Positions 1-13,427 of a stretch of DNA of 64,000 nt are shown in pieces. This DNA is from Brugia malayi (lineage: Eukaryota > Nematoda > Chromadorea > Rhabditida > Onchocercidae), in the NCBI RefSeq assembly GCF_000002995.4, contig NW_025062477.1, forward strand, positions 2,250,001 to 2,314,000, written 5' to 3'. The notes under the pieces were generated by a model. It was given only the letters and a program-made list of their open reading frames with translations. It did not search any database and was not told the origin of the DNA. Numbering within the stretch: position 1 is the first letter of the stretch; each line of letters opens with the position of its first letter. The position numbers were made by a program, and so were the translations under genes.

Positions 1-1037
1 TACAAAATTTTTCAAGAAATTCTGTAATTCTTTCTTTTAATTCATTTTGCCATTTTTTATCTTTTACTATAAATAGATTTTAAAAATAAATAAATATATA
101 TATATAAAATAAATATATATTTAAAAATATGTTTGACTAAATATTGAACAATCTCAATATTTGCAGAATTAATTTAATATTCCAGTTTGCAGAATTTCAT
201 ATCAAAAATATAAAGGTGAGAGGAAAAAAAAAAACCATATCTGTCTGTTAAAATTCTAATTTTCATGATATATACACTCCCTAATTCATTTACTTATTAT
301 TTTTTTCTTTCTAACTTTCAAATTGCTAATAAATTTAAGTTTGTGTAAATTTATTCTTTAATATGCTCAAAGTTCGTGCAAAACTTTTCAAACAATTCAT
401 GAATCAAATCACTATGATAATTGATAATATCTTTAATGTTCATACTTCTCTATGAAAATCCTTTTTTTTTTTTTTTTTTGATATTATAAATATTAATGGT
501 TGCGTGTTGAATTTCTGACTTTAACGGAAATTGCATATTATTTAATTGAAATATTAATTTTTCATTTTTGCAAAATTGCTATCAAATTTTAATGAACAGT
601 TAAATGGTGAATGTATGTATGTATATAAAAAATATTCCTTTATGTTAAGTTTTTATATTTGTACACTAAAAAGAATTATTATTATTATTATTGCTATTAT
701 CATTATTATTAATTATTACAGTTATTGTCATATGTATATAAAGAATTATTCACCGATGTAATTCGCATACAATAAACATTAAAATAGAGATAATTTCATG
801 CAATATAATCATTATTTTTGCAATAAAGTGATACAACAAATAATGTAAAACAGCAAATTTTTATTATTTTTATTGTCTCACTTTTAAATTGAATTGAATT
901 GAATTATGCAAATAAATATTATTGTTGCGGTAAAAAATACAACAAATACACACAGAGCACATAGATCATACATATACCCACCTGTTAATGTGCCATTAAG
1001 CTAAATTAAATTAATAAATTAAGTAACAATACATGAT

Positions 1038-1040
<3 letters not shown>

Positions 1041-1078
<38 letters not shown>
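1041..1078. repeat. (AT)n microsatellite
   Basis: An uninterrupted AT dinucleotide run of about 19 units, followed by a short segment rich in self-complementary ACGT and GTATAC motifs up to about 1145. Confidence 0.95.
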
Positions 1079-1081
<3 letters not shown>

Positions 1082-4000
1082 GAACAAAAAAGGTATATAC
1101 CTGCTGCACGTGAGTATGCATGTATACGTATACACGTACGTGAAAACATATGTATATGCATTTTTCTCTTAAGTAATTAAACAGTGAATAGTGGATAAAA
1201 GGTAAACATTTATTTTTTTTTTATCAAATATTGCCTTAAAATGACATTCCCTTTTACCAGTAATGTAAAGAAAGATATTTTAAGGATATCGTAAATTGTT
1301 TGATATCATTTCCATGTTCGTACCATCAATATTTGTCGACAAAAGCAACGGGTGGTACATTTAATTCAATCATTTTGCTCTCATTCATTCTTGATTTTAA
1401 CAATTACTAAATCTAAAAATGTTGCAATTTATTCTTATCGTAAGTATCCCTACATGGGGTACTACAATGATATATTATTTGGTAACCAAAAGGGAAAAAC
1501 TGGTTAGTCGTCATGTCATCTTGATGAACAATTTATTATATCATTTAAGTCAATAGGTTAATCACTAGTTATCTTCTATTATCAAAAATGAAAAAAAGAG
1601 GATGGCATTATGTAATGATAATCAAATCATTTTCGACCATATTTTGCTTGTTTTTTGATAAAAATAAAAATTAATGAATATAAACTGTGTACAATTTAAT
1701 TCATTTTTATTCTTTTAATCATATTTTTTTTTTTTGATAATTATTAATAATTCAGATTCATAATATTTAAGCAATTATACAATATTTGGAAATTTGAATT
1801 TAAAAACTGATTAACTTTCCCATGCAAAAGATAATAATTGGATATATCTATATTAACAATTTTAAAAAAAGAGAAATCCCTTGATCCATGCAAAAAGTTT
1901 GTCATAATATTTTGCATAATGTACATTTTATTGTTGTCTAAATTAATAACCTTTTCATCATTTTTTTTTTTTTTTTTTACAATCTTTTATTCTTTCTAAT
2001 ATTCATCAATCATTTTTTTTTTTGATTTAGGATGTGGACAAATCTTTTGTTATCATTATATGATTACCAAAATGATTAATGTTGACATTTTCACCTATAT
2101 AATGTAATCTTTCGAACTTTATTCTTCACAGTAGCAACCTTTAGAAGTTTACCACCAGAAAAGGCAAAAAATCAAATAATCTTTAAACATTTTAAATACA
2201 CTTTTGATAGTTTTATATACTGCAGCATTGTTAAGAAAAACTAAATTTTAAAATTTTAATTTTTTAAAATTAAACTTTGATAGGTTTTGATTTTTGAATT
2301 TGAAAAGGAAAATTAATTGTGTTTTATGTAGGTAATTTCACTATTTTTTTTTTCTGATAATTTCAAGTAAAAATTGTTATTGCAGAAAAAAAAATTAAAA
2401 AATTACAAAAAAATGACATTAATTTTGACAGAAGGAAAAAGACTAATTGAAGCTAATATAAATATTTTATTAAATGTTTCATAGTAATACATAAAATAAA
2501 AGTTTTATATCATATTTATGATATGATAACGATATTTCTTATAATTAGAAATTTCATCAAAATACAATTTAATATTAATTAAATTGCAACATTATAGCAA
2601 ATGAATTAAATTGTCATATTCATGATCTTTGCATATAACCTAAGCATACAAATTACGATAAGTTAATGATTTTTATTTAATTTCATAATGTGTGCATAAT
2701 TTTAAAATTTTCTTATCTGAAATGTGATACAGCTTGATTTAATATCTGTTATCCATTATTAGCATATTGAAATAAAGTATCCCGGGCAATACGGTAAATA
2801 TTAGTGGTAAAAGTAGCACGCAATGATGGATGAAGAATGAATAGATGAATGATAGAAGAGAGCAGCTGATGATGATAGAGCTTGAATTGAAATGAAGACA
2901 GAGGTCGAAATAGGTTCAGGATGATGAATAGGACTTTATCTGATGTATTTTAGAAGAACGGATAAAATAAAGTACTCATCTTTCTACAATCCTTTCTCTT
3001 TCCCTCTCTGATATGTCATCTATTGTCATCCTCTCATACAGATATATATCTCGGGAAGGTTACGATCGACCCACAAGAGCCTATTGTTATTGCATATCTT
3101 TCTTGTTTGATTCCTATAGATTTTTACGATCATTCACAAAAACAAAAATACCTTTAGAAATGGATAAATGATTTTGCTCTCTTCAACTATTGTTGAACCT
3201 CCTTGACCTTTAACCTAAAGCCATTCAATTTTGATCGCATAAAAATACTGCTATAGTATAAATAGTTATGCAAAAAAGAAAAGAAAAAACATTCATTTGC
3301 TCTAAAATATATCAGTTTATCTCATTTAATTGTTAAATTTTTATTCCTCTAAAATTTTGCTTAATTCTTAGAGAAAAAAATTAATTAATCGCTCCCTTAT
3401 TACTTTCATTTTCGCTTTCTCTGTGACAATAATATTTTAAAAAAACAAAAAAATTTTTTTGCTACCAAACTATATTTTAAAAACTATAATAGTAACAACA
3501 ACAATACAACAATAACATATACAACACATACAATAATAATAATAGTAATAACAATAAACGGAAGGTATATACTTGTTTAATTAAAATGATCAAAGATTAT
3601 CCTTTATGTTATTGAAATAATTTAAAATTTTCGAAATGCATTAGATAAAATGAACCATTATGGTCGTACAGTATGCACTTCATTTCAGCACTTGCAAATG
3701 AACAATGCCAGTGAAATGTCACATCATTTTGTGACAAAAAGCATCACTTCAATAATTTTTATTTCCATTTCAGAATATTCATTATATTAAATTATCCATC
3801 TGACTTCTTTTTTAATGAAATTGATGAGTGATAGCTCTCTGTTTTTCCTTCGTTTCAAGAAGTACCATCATGTCATCATTGTCATCATCACCATTAATAT
3901 CATCATCATCACCATTACTATTATCATCATCATCATCATTATCATCATTATTACTCAAAGAATCATTCATTTATTTGCATTTGGAATAAAGCATTTCATT

Positions 4001-4487
4001 CTGTAAAATAAAATACTGGCAGAAAATCTATTAGAAACTACTAAAATTGCAGAAAAAAAAAACACTAATATAATAGAATACAAATATTTTTATTCTAATT
4101 GTAACTCATTAGCATCTAAAATGTAAAAATAAAATTAACAATTTAATCTTCCTAACCTCATTAATTTAATTATTTGGTCCATTTTATCCTAGTAATATCT
4201 TAAATTTGCAACGACCATATGATTCAATTCATTGAGACATTTATTATAATATTATAATTTTTAACTTTAATATAAAAATTGTTGCAATATGTGATATGCA
4301 TATATTAAAAAGCATTTCATAAATTTAAATCAACAATTTAATTTTCTGCCCTTCTCATTTTCTTCTTTCGATCAAATATCCCATTATTTTATTTATTTAT
4401 TAATTTCTGATGAACATAATGTCTTTTTTTCTTCAAACTTAGTCTTTAAATTTAAAAATTTTTGACCATTAATAAAAAACTTGACAT

Positions 4488-4563
4488 TTATTATTATTAT
4501 TATTATCATATATATAATATTATATATATATATATATGATAATAATAATAATAATAATAATAA
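4488..4563. repeat. Palindromic (TTA)n-(TA)n-(TAA)n repeat
   Basis: A TTA run leads through TCATATATA into a TA run and then ATGATAATAATAA, so the two outer trinucleotide runs are reverse complements. The whole block can fold into one long AT hairpin. Confidence 0.85.
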
Positions 4564-5312
4564 TATAATAAATTAATATAATAAATAGAATGTTTCCCGT
4601 TAACGATTAAAAATTGTTGAATTTGAGCGAATAAATTTGAAATAATTTAAAAAAAAAAAAAAATATTATGTTCATCAATGAATACATCCGGTTTGTCATT
4701 TCACATAACAATAGTATCATTTCCAGATGAAGAACGGATTAATTAGATTGGAAATGTTGAAGATACATCCATCCTTTTATCTATCATGTCAAGTGTGAGA
4801 ATTTCGCCGTGATACCTTGTTGTTCCATTATTGCATCTCTTTAACAGTAATAAAAAGAAATACTCGTGATATTGAGGATTTTCCACGGGAATTAAACTTT
4901 GATTATAGGAATTGAAATTAAGATTTTCTATGTTCCACTTTCTTTTTCTTTCTTTCTTCCTCTTTTTTCTCTTTCTTTTCTTTTTTTTTTTTCCCTAAAT
5001 AATCCTTTTTTTTTTTCTTCTTCACCACTTCTATTATTAAGTCCACTTGTCCATATTATATTATTCACGAATACTTCAATAATCTTCAAAGGATACCGCT
5101 AACATGCTGTGTCATCGATATGTTTCGCATCAAAGTACTATCAGCTACCAATACTACCACTACTGTCACTATAATAATGCATTCCAACGATTATTCGTGT
5201 ATATTTGCATAATGTATGTCATCTATTCATCAAATTTATTCCTTCCATTTTTTGAAACTTATTTGAAAATTTCCTCAATTTATAAAAATAATTCAGATTT
5301 CTAAATATCAGC

Positions 5313-5314
5313 AC

Positions 5315-5359
<45 letters not shown>

Positions 5360-5364
5360 TATTG
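5313..5364. repeat. (TTA)n microsatellite
   Basis: About 15 TTA units, with one ACT interruption near the right end. Confidence 0.9.
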
Positions 5365-8300
5365 TTTTAGAATTACCAAAAATATTCAAATCAGTAACTT
5401 AGAACAATTCCGATAATTAGCATCCGTTTGATAAGCTAACACAACAATGATCAGTTTGAAATAATTCTAATCGGATAATATTTGTTGAAGTATTCGTCGA
5501 GTTTTTCTGTGAACTTCAAAAATATCTACTTGATTTTCTACTAATAAATTACTTTGACATTAATTGAAATATTTTTTAACCATTGCATATTTTTATTTAT
5601 CTGACGAATAAAATGTTTAAAAAATAAGATTGAACCTCTGCTACGATAGATAAAACGAATGGAGAAAATAAAATAGCAACAAAAGAAAGAAGAAATAAAC
5701 AAACAAACAAATAAATAATAAATAAATGAATAAACAAATAATATACATGTGTAAAAGCAATACAAATACAATTTGAGCATACAATAAATAATTTGCGTCT
5801 AATTGTATAACACCAAAATCTAGGTGAATATTTTTCCAAAATTTATTGTTAAACCACTTTGTATCAAATTTGTTTTAAAAAAATCTATGTGAAAAATTTT
5901 AATGGAGTTGAAGTACATGTAAATCAGATTGACAATTAAATACATATACCAAGATCACAGATGTTACTTAAACTTTAAAAGACAGGAAATAATGTAAATT
6001 AATTTTCCAAGAAACAATAATTCACTTTGTATGCTAATTTATTTCTTGACTATCAAGTAATTAGGAAAGAAAAAAATTGCAGAAAATCTTTGTAATTTGA
6101 AATATGAAGAAAAAATTTTTGCTGTTAAATATCGATTTTGTTCAAAAAATCAGAAAATTACAAATTGAATTACAAATAAATAATGAATTAAAATAAAAAT
6201 ATAAAACATAGAAATCAATGATAATAATAACATTATCAAAATGAGAAGAAAAAACTTGATAAAAAATAGATAACTGTGTTCAATTTTATACACAAATGGA
6301 TTAATTTGTCAATAAATAATGTATTTTATCAACACTAAATATAATCTCCAGTTTTGATCTAAAACAAAAATGGAATTAATTAAGTTAATTAAGGGAGTTA
6401 ATCAAAGTTTTAGCCAAATGATTCGAATTTCTGGAAAAATTATAATTGGATATATATTATATTACATATTGCAATGTTTTACGTACTTTATGTTTCAGCT
6501 GAATTTTGATTTACTTTTGTCTCAGTTCCTCAATTTTAACTTTAAGTTATTTTAATTTTAAAGTTCAAACTAATTTCATAAATTATGTCGAATGAAAAAA
6601 AAAATCTTGAGAAAACAAATAAAAATGCATTAAGAAATAAATTCAAAATCTTTCATTCCATTCAAAAAGTCATGCAGTATTCTTCAATTTCATAGCTAAT
6701 ATATATGAATAAAATTTGAAAATGATTTTATTGTTAAAGACGATCTATTGTTAAGTTCCAAAATCTATAATTATAAAATAGCAAAGTTAAAAAAAACGTT
6801 TAAAATTTTAACCTTCGCTCTTTAAAAATCAAAAATATTTTAAAAAAAATATTATTCAATGCAATTTAAAAAAATAAAAAGCCATTATTTTCAATCATTA
6901 ATAACAATTTGTCATTATATTTATCGAAAAAAAAAAAAAAAAACTCATTAAAAAGATACTAATTAATATTATTAAAAATAATTTATTAATTAAAATTATT
7001 GAAATGGTTGCGAATAAATGCACATAAATATATTGGAAATAATTGAAAATTGAGATATCTTTGGACATTTCAAATTATGAAAATTCTCTTAAAAATACAA
7101 AAAATTATTTTGGCAAAAAAGAAAAAGCAAAAAAGAATTCTGCGTTAGAAGCAAAATGATAACAATTGTTGCTAATGCTGTTTGTTACTATATGGAAAAA
7201 ATAAGAGATAAACATTAATCGATAAAAAAGAAAAGAAAAAAAAAATGAATTCTAAAATGAAATAGCAGACATTTTGAATGACAGTTCAAGTTTTGTTCCA
7301 CGTACGTCATTCTTCCGCTTTATTCCAAATCATATCTCACCTCTTCCCTATATGCATTTTTTTTTTTTTTTTTTTTTCAAATGAAGCCTATTTGTCTTAT
7401 ATATTTCAAATTATAAAATAATATCATAAACTAAAGAATGAATTTTGAAAAGATTTAAATGAAAGGACAAGATGATAAGATGAAATCATAAAAGTGATCA
7501 TTTTATGAATATTGCCTTCATGATAGTAAGCAAAGTATTCAGCATATCTCACTATTGATTGAATAAAAATAAATAAAAAAAAAAAAAAAGGAATATATTA
7601 AAAGTGATTCAGAGTCATTTTAAGAAAATCATAAGATTTAGCTATCACATTTATGCTATATCGAACATATAAATATCATATATATATATTAAAAATAGCA
7701 ATCTAGTGATAATGCAATAAATTGTGGGTATCAATATCAATCTCAGATCGTTTTCTAACCCTTTTCAAGCGTTTTTTTTTCTTTTTTCTTTTTTCTTTTT
7801 TTTTTTTTTTTTCTTAACCTCTCTGTTTTGTTTGTATCTCTTCGAAACGATACGATAAAAACGAAACATATCGTAATCCATATTTTGCCTTTATTTTTCC
7901 TCTTTTTCTGTTTTTTTTTTTTTTTTTTTTGTTAGTTATCAATCTTTCTTTATTATTATTCTTTAGACACTTATAAATTTTGCTATCATAATTTAAAAAA
8001 TTTATATCATTTTCCTTTTCTTTTTTTCTTAATTTAAAAAACAATTTTTTTTTTTTTGTTGTTCAATTTAAAAGAAAAAAAGTTGATGTTATTTGATAAA
8101 ATGAAATTAATTTTTTGACTAATCTCTCATTTTATTTTTATCCTGTTAATAATTTTTCTTTCCTTTTTATTATTTTTTCGTTTTTTCTCGTTTTTTTTTT
8201 TTTTTTTTAAATTTAATTTAATTTTATTTATCTTTTACTTTTTCTCTTCTTTCTTTCTTTTTTCTTATTTTATTTTTTTTTTTTGCTGCTATTAAAGAAC

Positions 8301-10049
8301 ATTACCGTATTTTGGTGAGTTGTATTTAACAAATATTCAATCAATGATGATTAATTCTGCTTATTGTGAGTAGAAATTTGGCAAATAATTAGAAAAATGT
8401 GCATTATACATATATATGTAAGGTATAATAAACTCATTTATACAGCGTATTAATTGTAAATTGATTCATTCAACGAATACAAAAATAATTGCAATTTGAT
8501 TGCTTTCAAAATTAAGAGAAATTAAAATCATTATAAATTTATGATAGTTTTTTTTTTAATATTTTATTTTAGAATAAATATAATTTCCAAAGTCGAAATG
8601 ATTCAAAATTTTACACATATTAAAGATAGCATATATGTAAAAATTATTTTGCGGCAATTAATTATGAATTACTAATTATTATATGAATTCCAATTATGTA
8701 TAATTATGTAATTCCAATTATGCAAATTTCAGGCATTTTGCAAATTTCGTTATTTTCAAGTTTACTAATTATGCAACGCATATTGTAAAAAAAATGTCGC
8801 TTCATTCATAAGATCAACAATGCTATTTATTTTTCATACGTATAAATTTACATATCATTATACAGAAATTAGAATAATGAACTTTAAAACACCACAAATG
8901 ATATATATATATAGCAGTAGAATTACCTAATATAAAATGTGTGAAATTTGTAAAAATTTAATAAATCTTGCAAATTTTTTAAATTAAAAAAAAAAAAAGT
9001 TCTATAAATTAAGATTAACCATTTTTTTTTTCCCTCTGATTAAACTTTCGAAAATTTATGCAATCAACAAGTCTTCATGAAAGAGCAAAGATCATGCAGT
9101 ATGAAAATGTGTTACCTATGGAAAAATCTATTTTAAAAAAAAAAAAAAATGTTCGAACAATGTAAACTGAGCAAAAATTCGTCACAAATTATTCATACAC
9201 GAAAAAAAAAAGTGACTATGATATGAAATAGTTTGAATAATTTAATAACTAAATTAAATTCAGTTAATTTGACATCAATTTCATTCATTGTGTTTTGATG
9301 TAAATTGCTACCAACTTTTTGCTACAACGTTTTTTTTGTGCAAAATTTAACTTTCAAATTTCAAAATTTATCCCAAAATTTCATTAGTTGATAATAAATT
9401 TAAAATATTATTTCAATTTTTAACAAAATGTCACAAAAATAGCATATGTATACATGTATATATCAATTATTACATATCAATTTTTTGGGAGACATAATAT
9501 GGTGTACAGAAATTAGTTAGGAATGAATTATGAAAAAAACAAAGAAATGAAAAAGGAAGATAAACACCGGCTCTAATAATGAAGTAATTAACAAAGTAAT
9601 CGATTTCTTGATATTACTTAAAAAGCAATTTTTATAATTGCTTGAAAAATCAATGGGAGAAAAAAAAAAACCATTCGTAAGAAATGAACGCTATCACGCA
9701 AACATCATTCTCTTAAAAATAAATTAAAAGTTAATCGAAATTTTTAGAAATAACAATTTTGGATGACAAAAAGAGGTATGTGGATATGTTAGAGATGAAT
9801 TTAAATTTAATAACGATACATTTCAACTTTATTTAGGGGTTTGAATTAAAAAATTTTGGGAATGAAGAGAATTTGAACTAAAAAAAAAGGGGAGAATTTT
9901 GATTAATTTATGAGTTTTAATTAATTCGGTAAATTTTGATTAGCTAGTTGCTAAATCAAATAAAACGTTAATAAAAATCAATGCAAAAAATCGAGTACCT
10001 TGTAGATTACAAAATCATAAACATTCAAAGCATTAAAAATTAACTCTTT

Positions 10050-10084
<35 letters not shown>

Positions 10085-10796
10085 AAAGAAAATTTTTAAA
10101 AAGTCAAAATGATATAGTTCTATTAAAAGCCAAACCACCGAGATTTTTGTCACAAATTTTCTAATTATTGTAAAAAAGGGTTAAGAGAAATTTTTACTAA
10201 TTTTTTTCTTCTGCCGCAATATTATCACATACACTTTCAATTCATAAAAAAGCATCAAATTTTGAATTAAAAATTATGGAATATAATTAGCAATCGAAAG
10301 GAAAAATCAACAAATGTATCAGTTCTTATTTTGCGATCGATCAGAACTTTTCATCAGAAATGGTCAAATTAAGAAGATTATGCATATGAAGAAAGAAAGA
10401 GAAGCTACTGTAAAAAACTAAACTAAATAATAAAAAATACTAGGTAAAACTACTCAGTTTGAAATTATATATGATAAAAAAAAAAATTGAAAGTTGTAGA
10501 AATTAAGAGTCTCATTATTTGTTAGCTGAAAAAAAATATAATCTAACCTATGTCATTTTACCCAAATACTTCAGATTTGCAGAAGTTTTTTTTTTCTTTA
10601 ACTAAAGTTAGTTTTTCAATCGAAATTTGTAAAATTAAAAATTTTTCTGAAAAAAAAAAGTGATTATAATATCACAAAACAAAATTTTAGATCAAAAATA
10701 TTGCTAGTATTGTTTAAATTTGATCGCAATATAAATAGCAAAACAACAATAAAAAAAAATATTCATATTTTAAAAAATTGGAAATGAAGATGGAAG

Positions 10797-12041
10797 CTAT
10801 GTGTAAACAAAAGTATCCGGTGGATAATTATTAGGATTTAATAAAAGTTCCTGACCATATTGAGGTGTCATTCGTTTCTCTTTTTGTCTTCGATTGCAAA
10901 ACCATACTCGGACCACTTCTTTTTCCAATTGTAGTTCCATTGCAACCTGAGCAATTTCTTGGGCATTTGGTTTAGGATTTTTCTGAAAATGATATTCCAA
11001 GCGACTTTTCACCTGTACTTCAATTGATGTTCGCTTTTTCCTCTTCCGACCACCCTGTCCTGTCATTTTTTCAAAGGCGCTATTGGGTGAGGAACTAGTA
11101 GAATCAGCTTCTTCAAGCCATTTGTACAGTAATGGTTTTAGTTTACACATATTTTTAAAGCTTAATTGCAATGCTTCAAAACGACAAATGGTAGTTTGGC
11201 TGAATACGTTACCATATAGAGTGCCAAGCGCTAAACCAACATCAGCTTGCGTATAACCCAGTTTAATACGACGTTGTTTAAACGTTTTTGCAAATGCTTC
11301 CAAATCTTCAGAACAAGTAGAGTCTGTTTCATCAGCAAGTTGCGATGATGAAAGGGGTAAATCTTCCTGGGCAAATGCATAAGGCCACGATGAAGGTGCG
11401 GCAGCGGAAAGACGTTGAATAACATCCGGGCGTTCCGGTTCGTGTTTCATTTCCATTACACCGGTATTTGCAAGATGTGACGGGATAACTTGTGGAATAG
11501 ACATTAATGATAATTGCTGGTGATGGTGTTGTTGTTGTTGTTGTTGTTGCTGTTGTTGTTGCTGCAACAATTGCTGTTGAATATGATGCTGATGATGCTC
11601 ATGGTAGGTGGTCCAGTCTGGCTGAGGTGGTGGGAATAACAACTGAAATGGTGTAGCAGTTACAGAATGCGGTTGATAAGGTTGTAATACCGATTGCGGC
11701 ATAGTTGCCGTCGGTGGTAGTGATAATGACGGTGGTGGTAGTGGTGGTGGTGGTGGCGGTGGTGGTGGTGGTGGTGGTGGCCATCGTTCACTTAATTCCT
11801 GGAATGCTTCACATGTTGGCTTAATAACCTGAGTATAATTACTGGTACTAATGGTACCATTATTATTGGTACCATTAGTGTTGTTATTGTTGCTGCTGTT
11901 GTTATTGTTATTGCTGCGGTTGCTACCGTTGTTATCCGTTGATCGTATGCTGATGACAATCGCAGATGATTGTTGCCGCTGTTGTTGTTGTTGTTGTTCA
12001 TCATTGGGTTGTGATGCCGAGAATGATGATGCTGACAACAT
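10797..12041 (-). CDS. Class III POU homeodomain transcription factor (CEH-6 / POU3F-like)
   Basis: A sequence-specific nuclear transcription factor of 414 residues. The POU-specific domain spans about 240-314 (motifs [18 protein letters not shown] and [20 protein letters not shown]). A short linker leads to the POU homeodomain at about 332-391, starting [11 protein letters not shown] and containing the recognition-helix signature [13 protein letters not shown]. The linker and both domains match the POU-III class (vertebrate POU3F, C. elegans CEH-6) rather than POU-IV (UNC-86). The N-terminal half is low complexity: Gln 15-21, Asn-rich 37-61, 13 Pro at 88-100, 12 Gln at 160-171, and His runs. 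The ATG is chosen because an in-frame TAA lies immediately upstream. The reading frame has no intron, as in the vertebrate POU3F genes. A 5' non-coding exon cannot be excluded. CEH-6-like factors act in neural and excretory-cell development in C. elegans; the role here is inferred. Confidence 0.95.
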   Translation of the reverse strand: MLSASSFSASQPNDEQQQQQQRQQSSAIVISIRSTDNNGSNRSNNNNNSSNNNNTNGTNNNGTISTSNYTQVIKPTCEAFQELSERWPPPPPPPPPPPPPLPPPSLSLPPTATMPQSVLQPYQPHSVTATPFQLLFPPPQPDWTTYHEHHQHHIQQQLLQQQQQQQQQQQQHHHQQLSLMSIPQVIPSHLANTGVMEMKHEPERPDVIQRLSAAAPSSWPYAFAQEDLPLSSSQLADETDSTCSEDLEAFAKTFKQRRIKLGYTQADVGLALGTLYGNVFSQTTICRFEALQLSFKNMCKLKPLLYKWLEEADSTSSSPNSAFEKMTGQGGRKRKKRTSIEVQVKSRLEYHFQKNPKPNAQEIAQVAMELQLEKEVVRVWFCNRRQKEKRMTPQYGQELLLNPNNYPPDTFVYT

Positions 12042-12338
12042 TTAGCATATTAAAGTAATTTTATCGTAATAAATATTATCTGTTATGTTATTGCCGATTA
12101 ATAAGAAAGGTGAAAAAAGTTTTTAGAATATAAACGTTTCACGTTTATATACGTGCACAACCGGTAATGTATGAGAAATAAGCAGAAATAAAAATGAAGA
12201 AAACCGGCGACGAAAAATCGGAACACTTTTCCGGTGAATAATCAGCAATGTAAATGAGATGGTGATGCTTTCGGTGATGGTCCGCTTCAATTCCACCCCT
12301 CTTTATTATAGCTTGAAATCAGCATATACATATATATA

Positions 12339-12372
12339 CACACATGCACACACACACACACACGCACACACA
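12339..12372. repeat. (CA)n microsatellite
   Basis: A CA dinucleotide run with single-base interruptions, directly preceded by a short TA-rich run. Confidence 0.9.
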
Positions 12373-12504
12373 TGTATATGCATATAGCATATTCATACAC
12401 ACCCAAACAGAAAAGCGCCGATCCAAGCAAATTTCTTGATTTTGATTCCGGTAGCAGAAATGACTCGGAAATTAATTCTGCTTTATACAGTTAGGTAATT
12501 GTAA

Positions 12505-12662
12505 TAATGATGATATTGACGATGATGATGATGACGATGATAATACTGACAGTAATAATAAAAATAATAATAATGAATAATAATGGTGATAGTAATAGTG
12601 ACAGTGATAGTTATAGTAATGATGTTGATGATGATGTTGATGATGATGATGATGATGTATCA
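12505..12662. repeat. Degenerate (GAT/AAT/AGT)n trinucleotide tract
   Basis: About 155 bp of imperfect purine-rich trinucleotides (GAT, GAC, AAT, AGT). It generates long but meaningless Asp-, Met- or His-rich frames on both strands. It lies about 470-620 bp upstream of the POU start codon. Confidence 0.9.
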
Positions 12663-13362
12663 GACAATCCGAAATCATTGGAACAAACACAGCCAACCTA
12701 TGGTAGTTTTTCAGGAGAGGAAAGGGAAGAGAGGGAGCAAAGAAAAAGAGAGAGGAAGAAGAGAGAGAGAATACCTCATGTGTAGTGACAGGTGCAGACA
12801 GACGGATGATATAGGAAGACGTACATAGACAGCAGAGTGCCTCCTCCTCTTTCATGTGATAGCGTGGAGGAAGGGAGGAGGTGACTAGTGGCGTTGTTGC
12901 TTTCAAGGAATTCTGTGATTGGTGGGTGGCTGTGTGGGTGGGTAAATGGTTGGAACAGTGAGTGGGAGTGGAAGAGGACGCTACCGGATACTACCGAAAT
13001 GGTGACACACCCTCTCCCTCTGGTGATTTCGGTGTGATTTATGAGAAAGGATAAGGAATGGGGTCGAAGGTCACGTAAAGGTGAAAAAATGATTGGTTGA
13101 GTGCATGTAAAGATGAGAAGCAATGATGGTAATGATGCGATGATATTATCATAAATAAGTAACAATAATAGAAAACGGAAATGATTGGAGTTTTTAATTC
13201 AAAATGATAGGGAAAATTTCTTTCGTTTTGTTCTTTATCGTTTATTCCTTTAAATCGTAAATCTAATAAATTGAAGAAATTGATAAAAATAAATAATTTA
13301 ATCACCACTAAGTTGACAAAAAGTAAGTAATTTATTAATAATCCGACATTTAAAAGAATTTT

Positions 13363-13427
13363 GAGGAATACTAACTAACTGATTGATTTGATTTTTGTAA
13401 AAATCAATCAGTTAGTTAGTATTCTTT
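13363..13427. repeat. Near-perfect inverted repeat (24 bp arms, 11 nt loop)
   Basis: Arms at 13366-13389 and 13401-13424 are exact reverse complements (core TACTAACTAACTGATTGAT). G-T wobbles allow about three more pairs outside, and the loop is GATTTTTGTAA. It sits about 1.3 kb upstream of the POU gene and outside any ORF. It could be a hairpin RNA, a small MITE remnant or a cruciform element. Confidence 0.85.

Larger units (their letters stand above)
1..10796. other. Gene-poor AT-rich region downstream of the POU gene
   Basis: I see no convincing coding exon here. The short ORFs are products of TTA/CAT trinucleotide runs or poly(T). The stretch holds microsatellites (listed separately) and many poly(A)/poly(T) tracts, densest around 7780-8290. 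About 2780-3240 is visibly less AT-rich and not low-complexity, but it has no open frame; it could be a conserved non-coding element. It may contain the 3' UTR of the POU gene at its right end, although no AATAAA is obvious close to the POU stop codon. Confidence 0.5.

Noticed and set aside
7740..8290. Lys-rich ORF and poly(T)-rich stretch
   Set aside because: Homopolymer-derived composition, no coding features.
11851..12045. Leu-rich plus-strand ORF, plus other frames over the POU gene
   Set aside because: Shadow frames of the trinucleotide-repeat part of the POU coding sequence.
12472..13165. Several overlapping ORFs upstream of the POU gene
   Set aside because: They follow the GAT/GAC repeat or lack splice support and domain similarity. 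The region is more likely promoter or 5' UTR.
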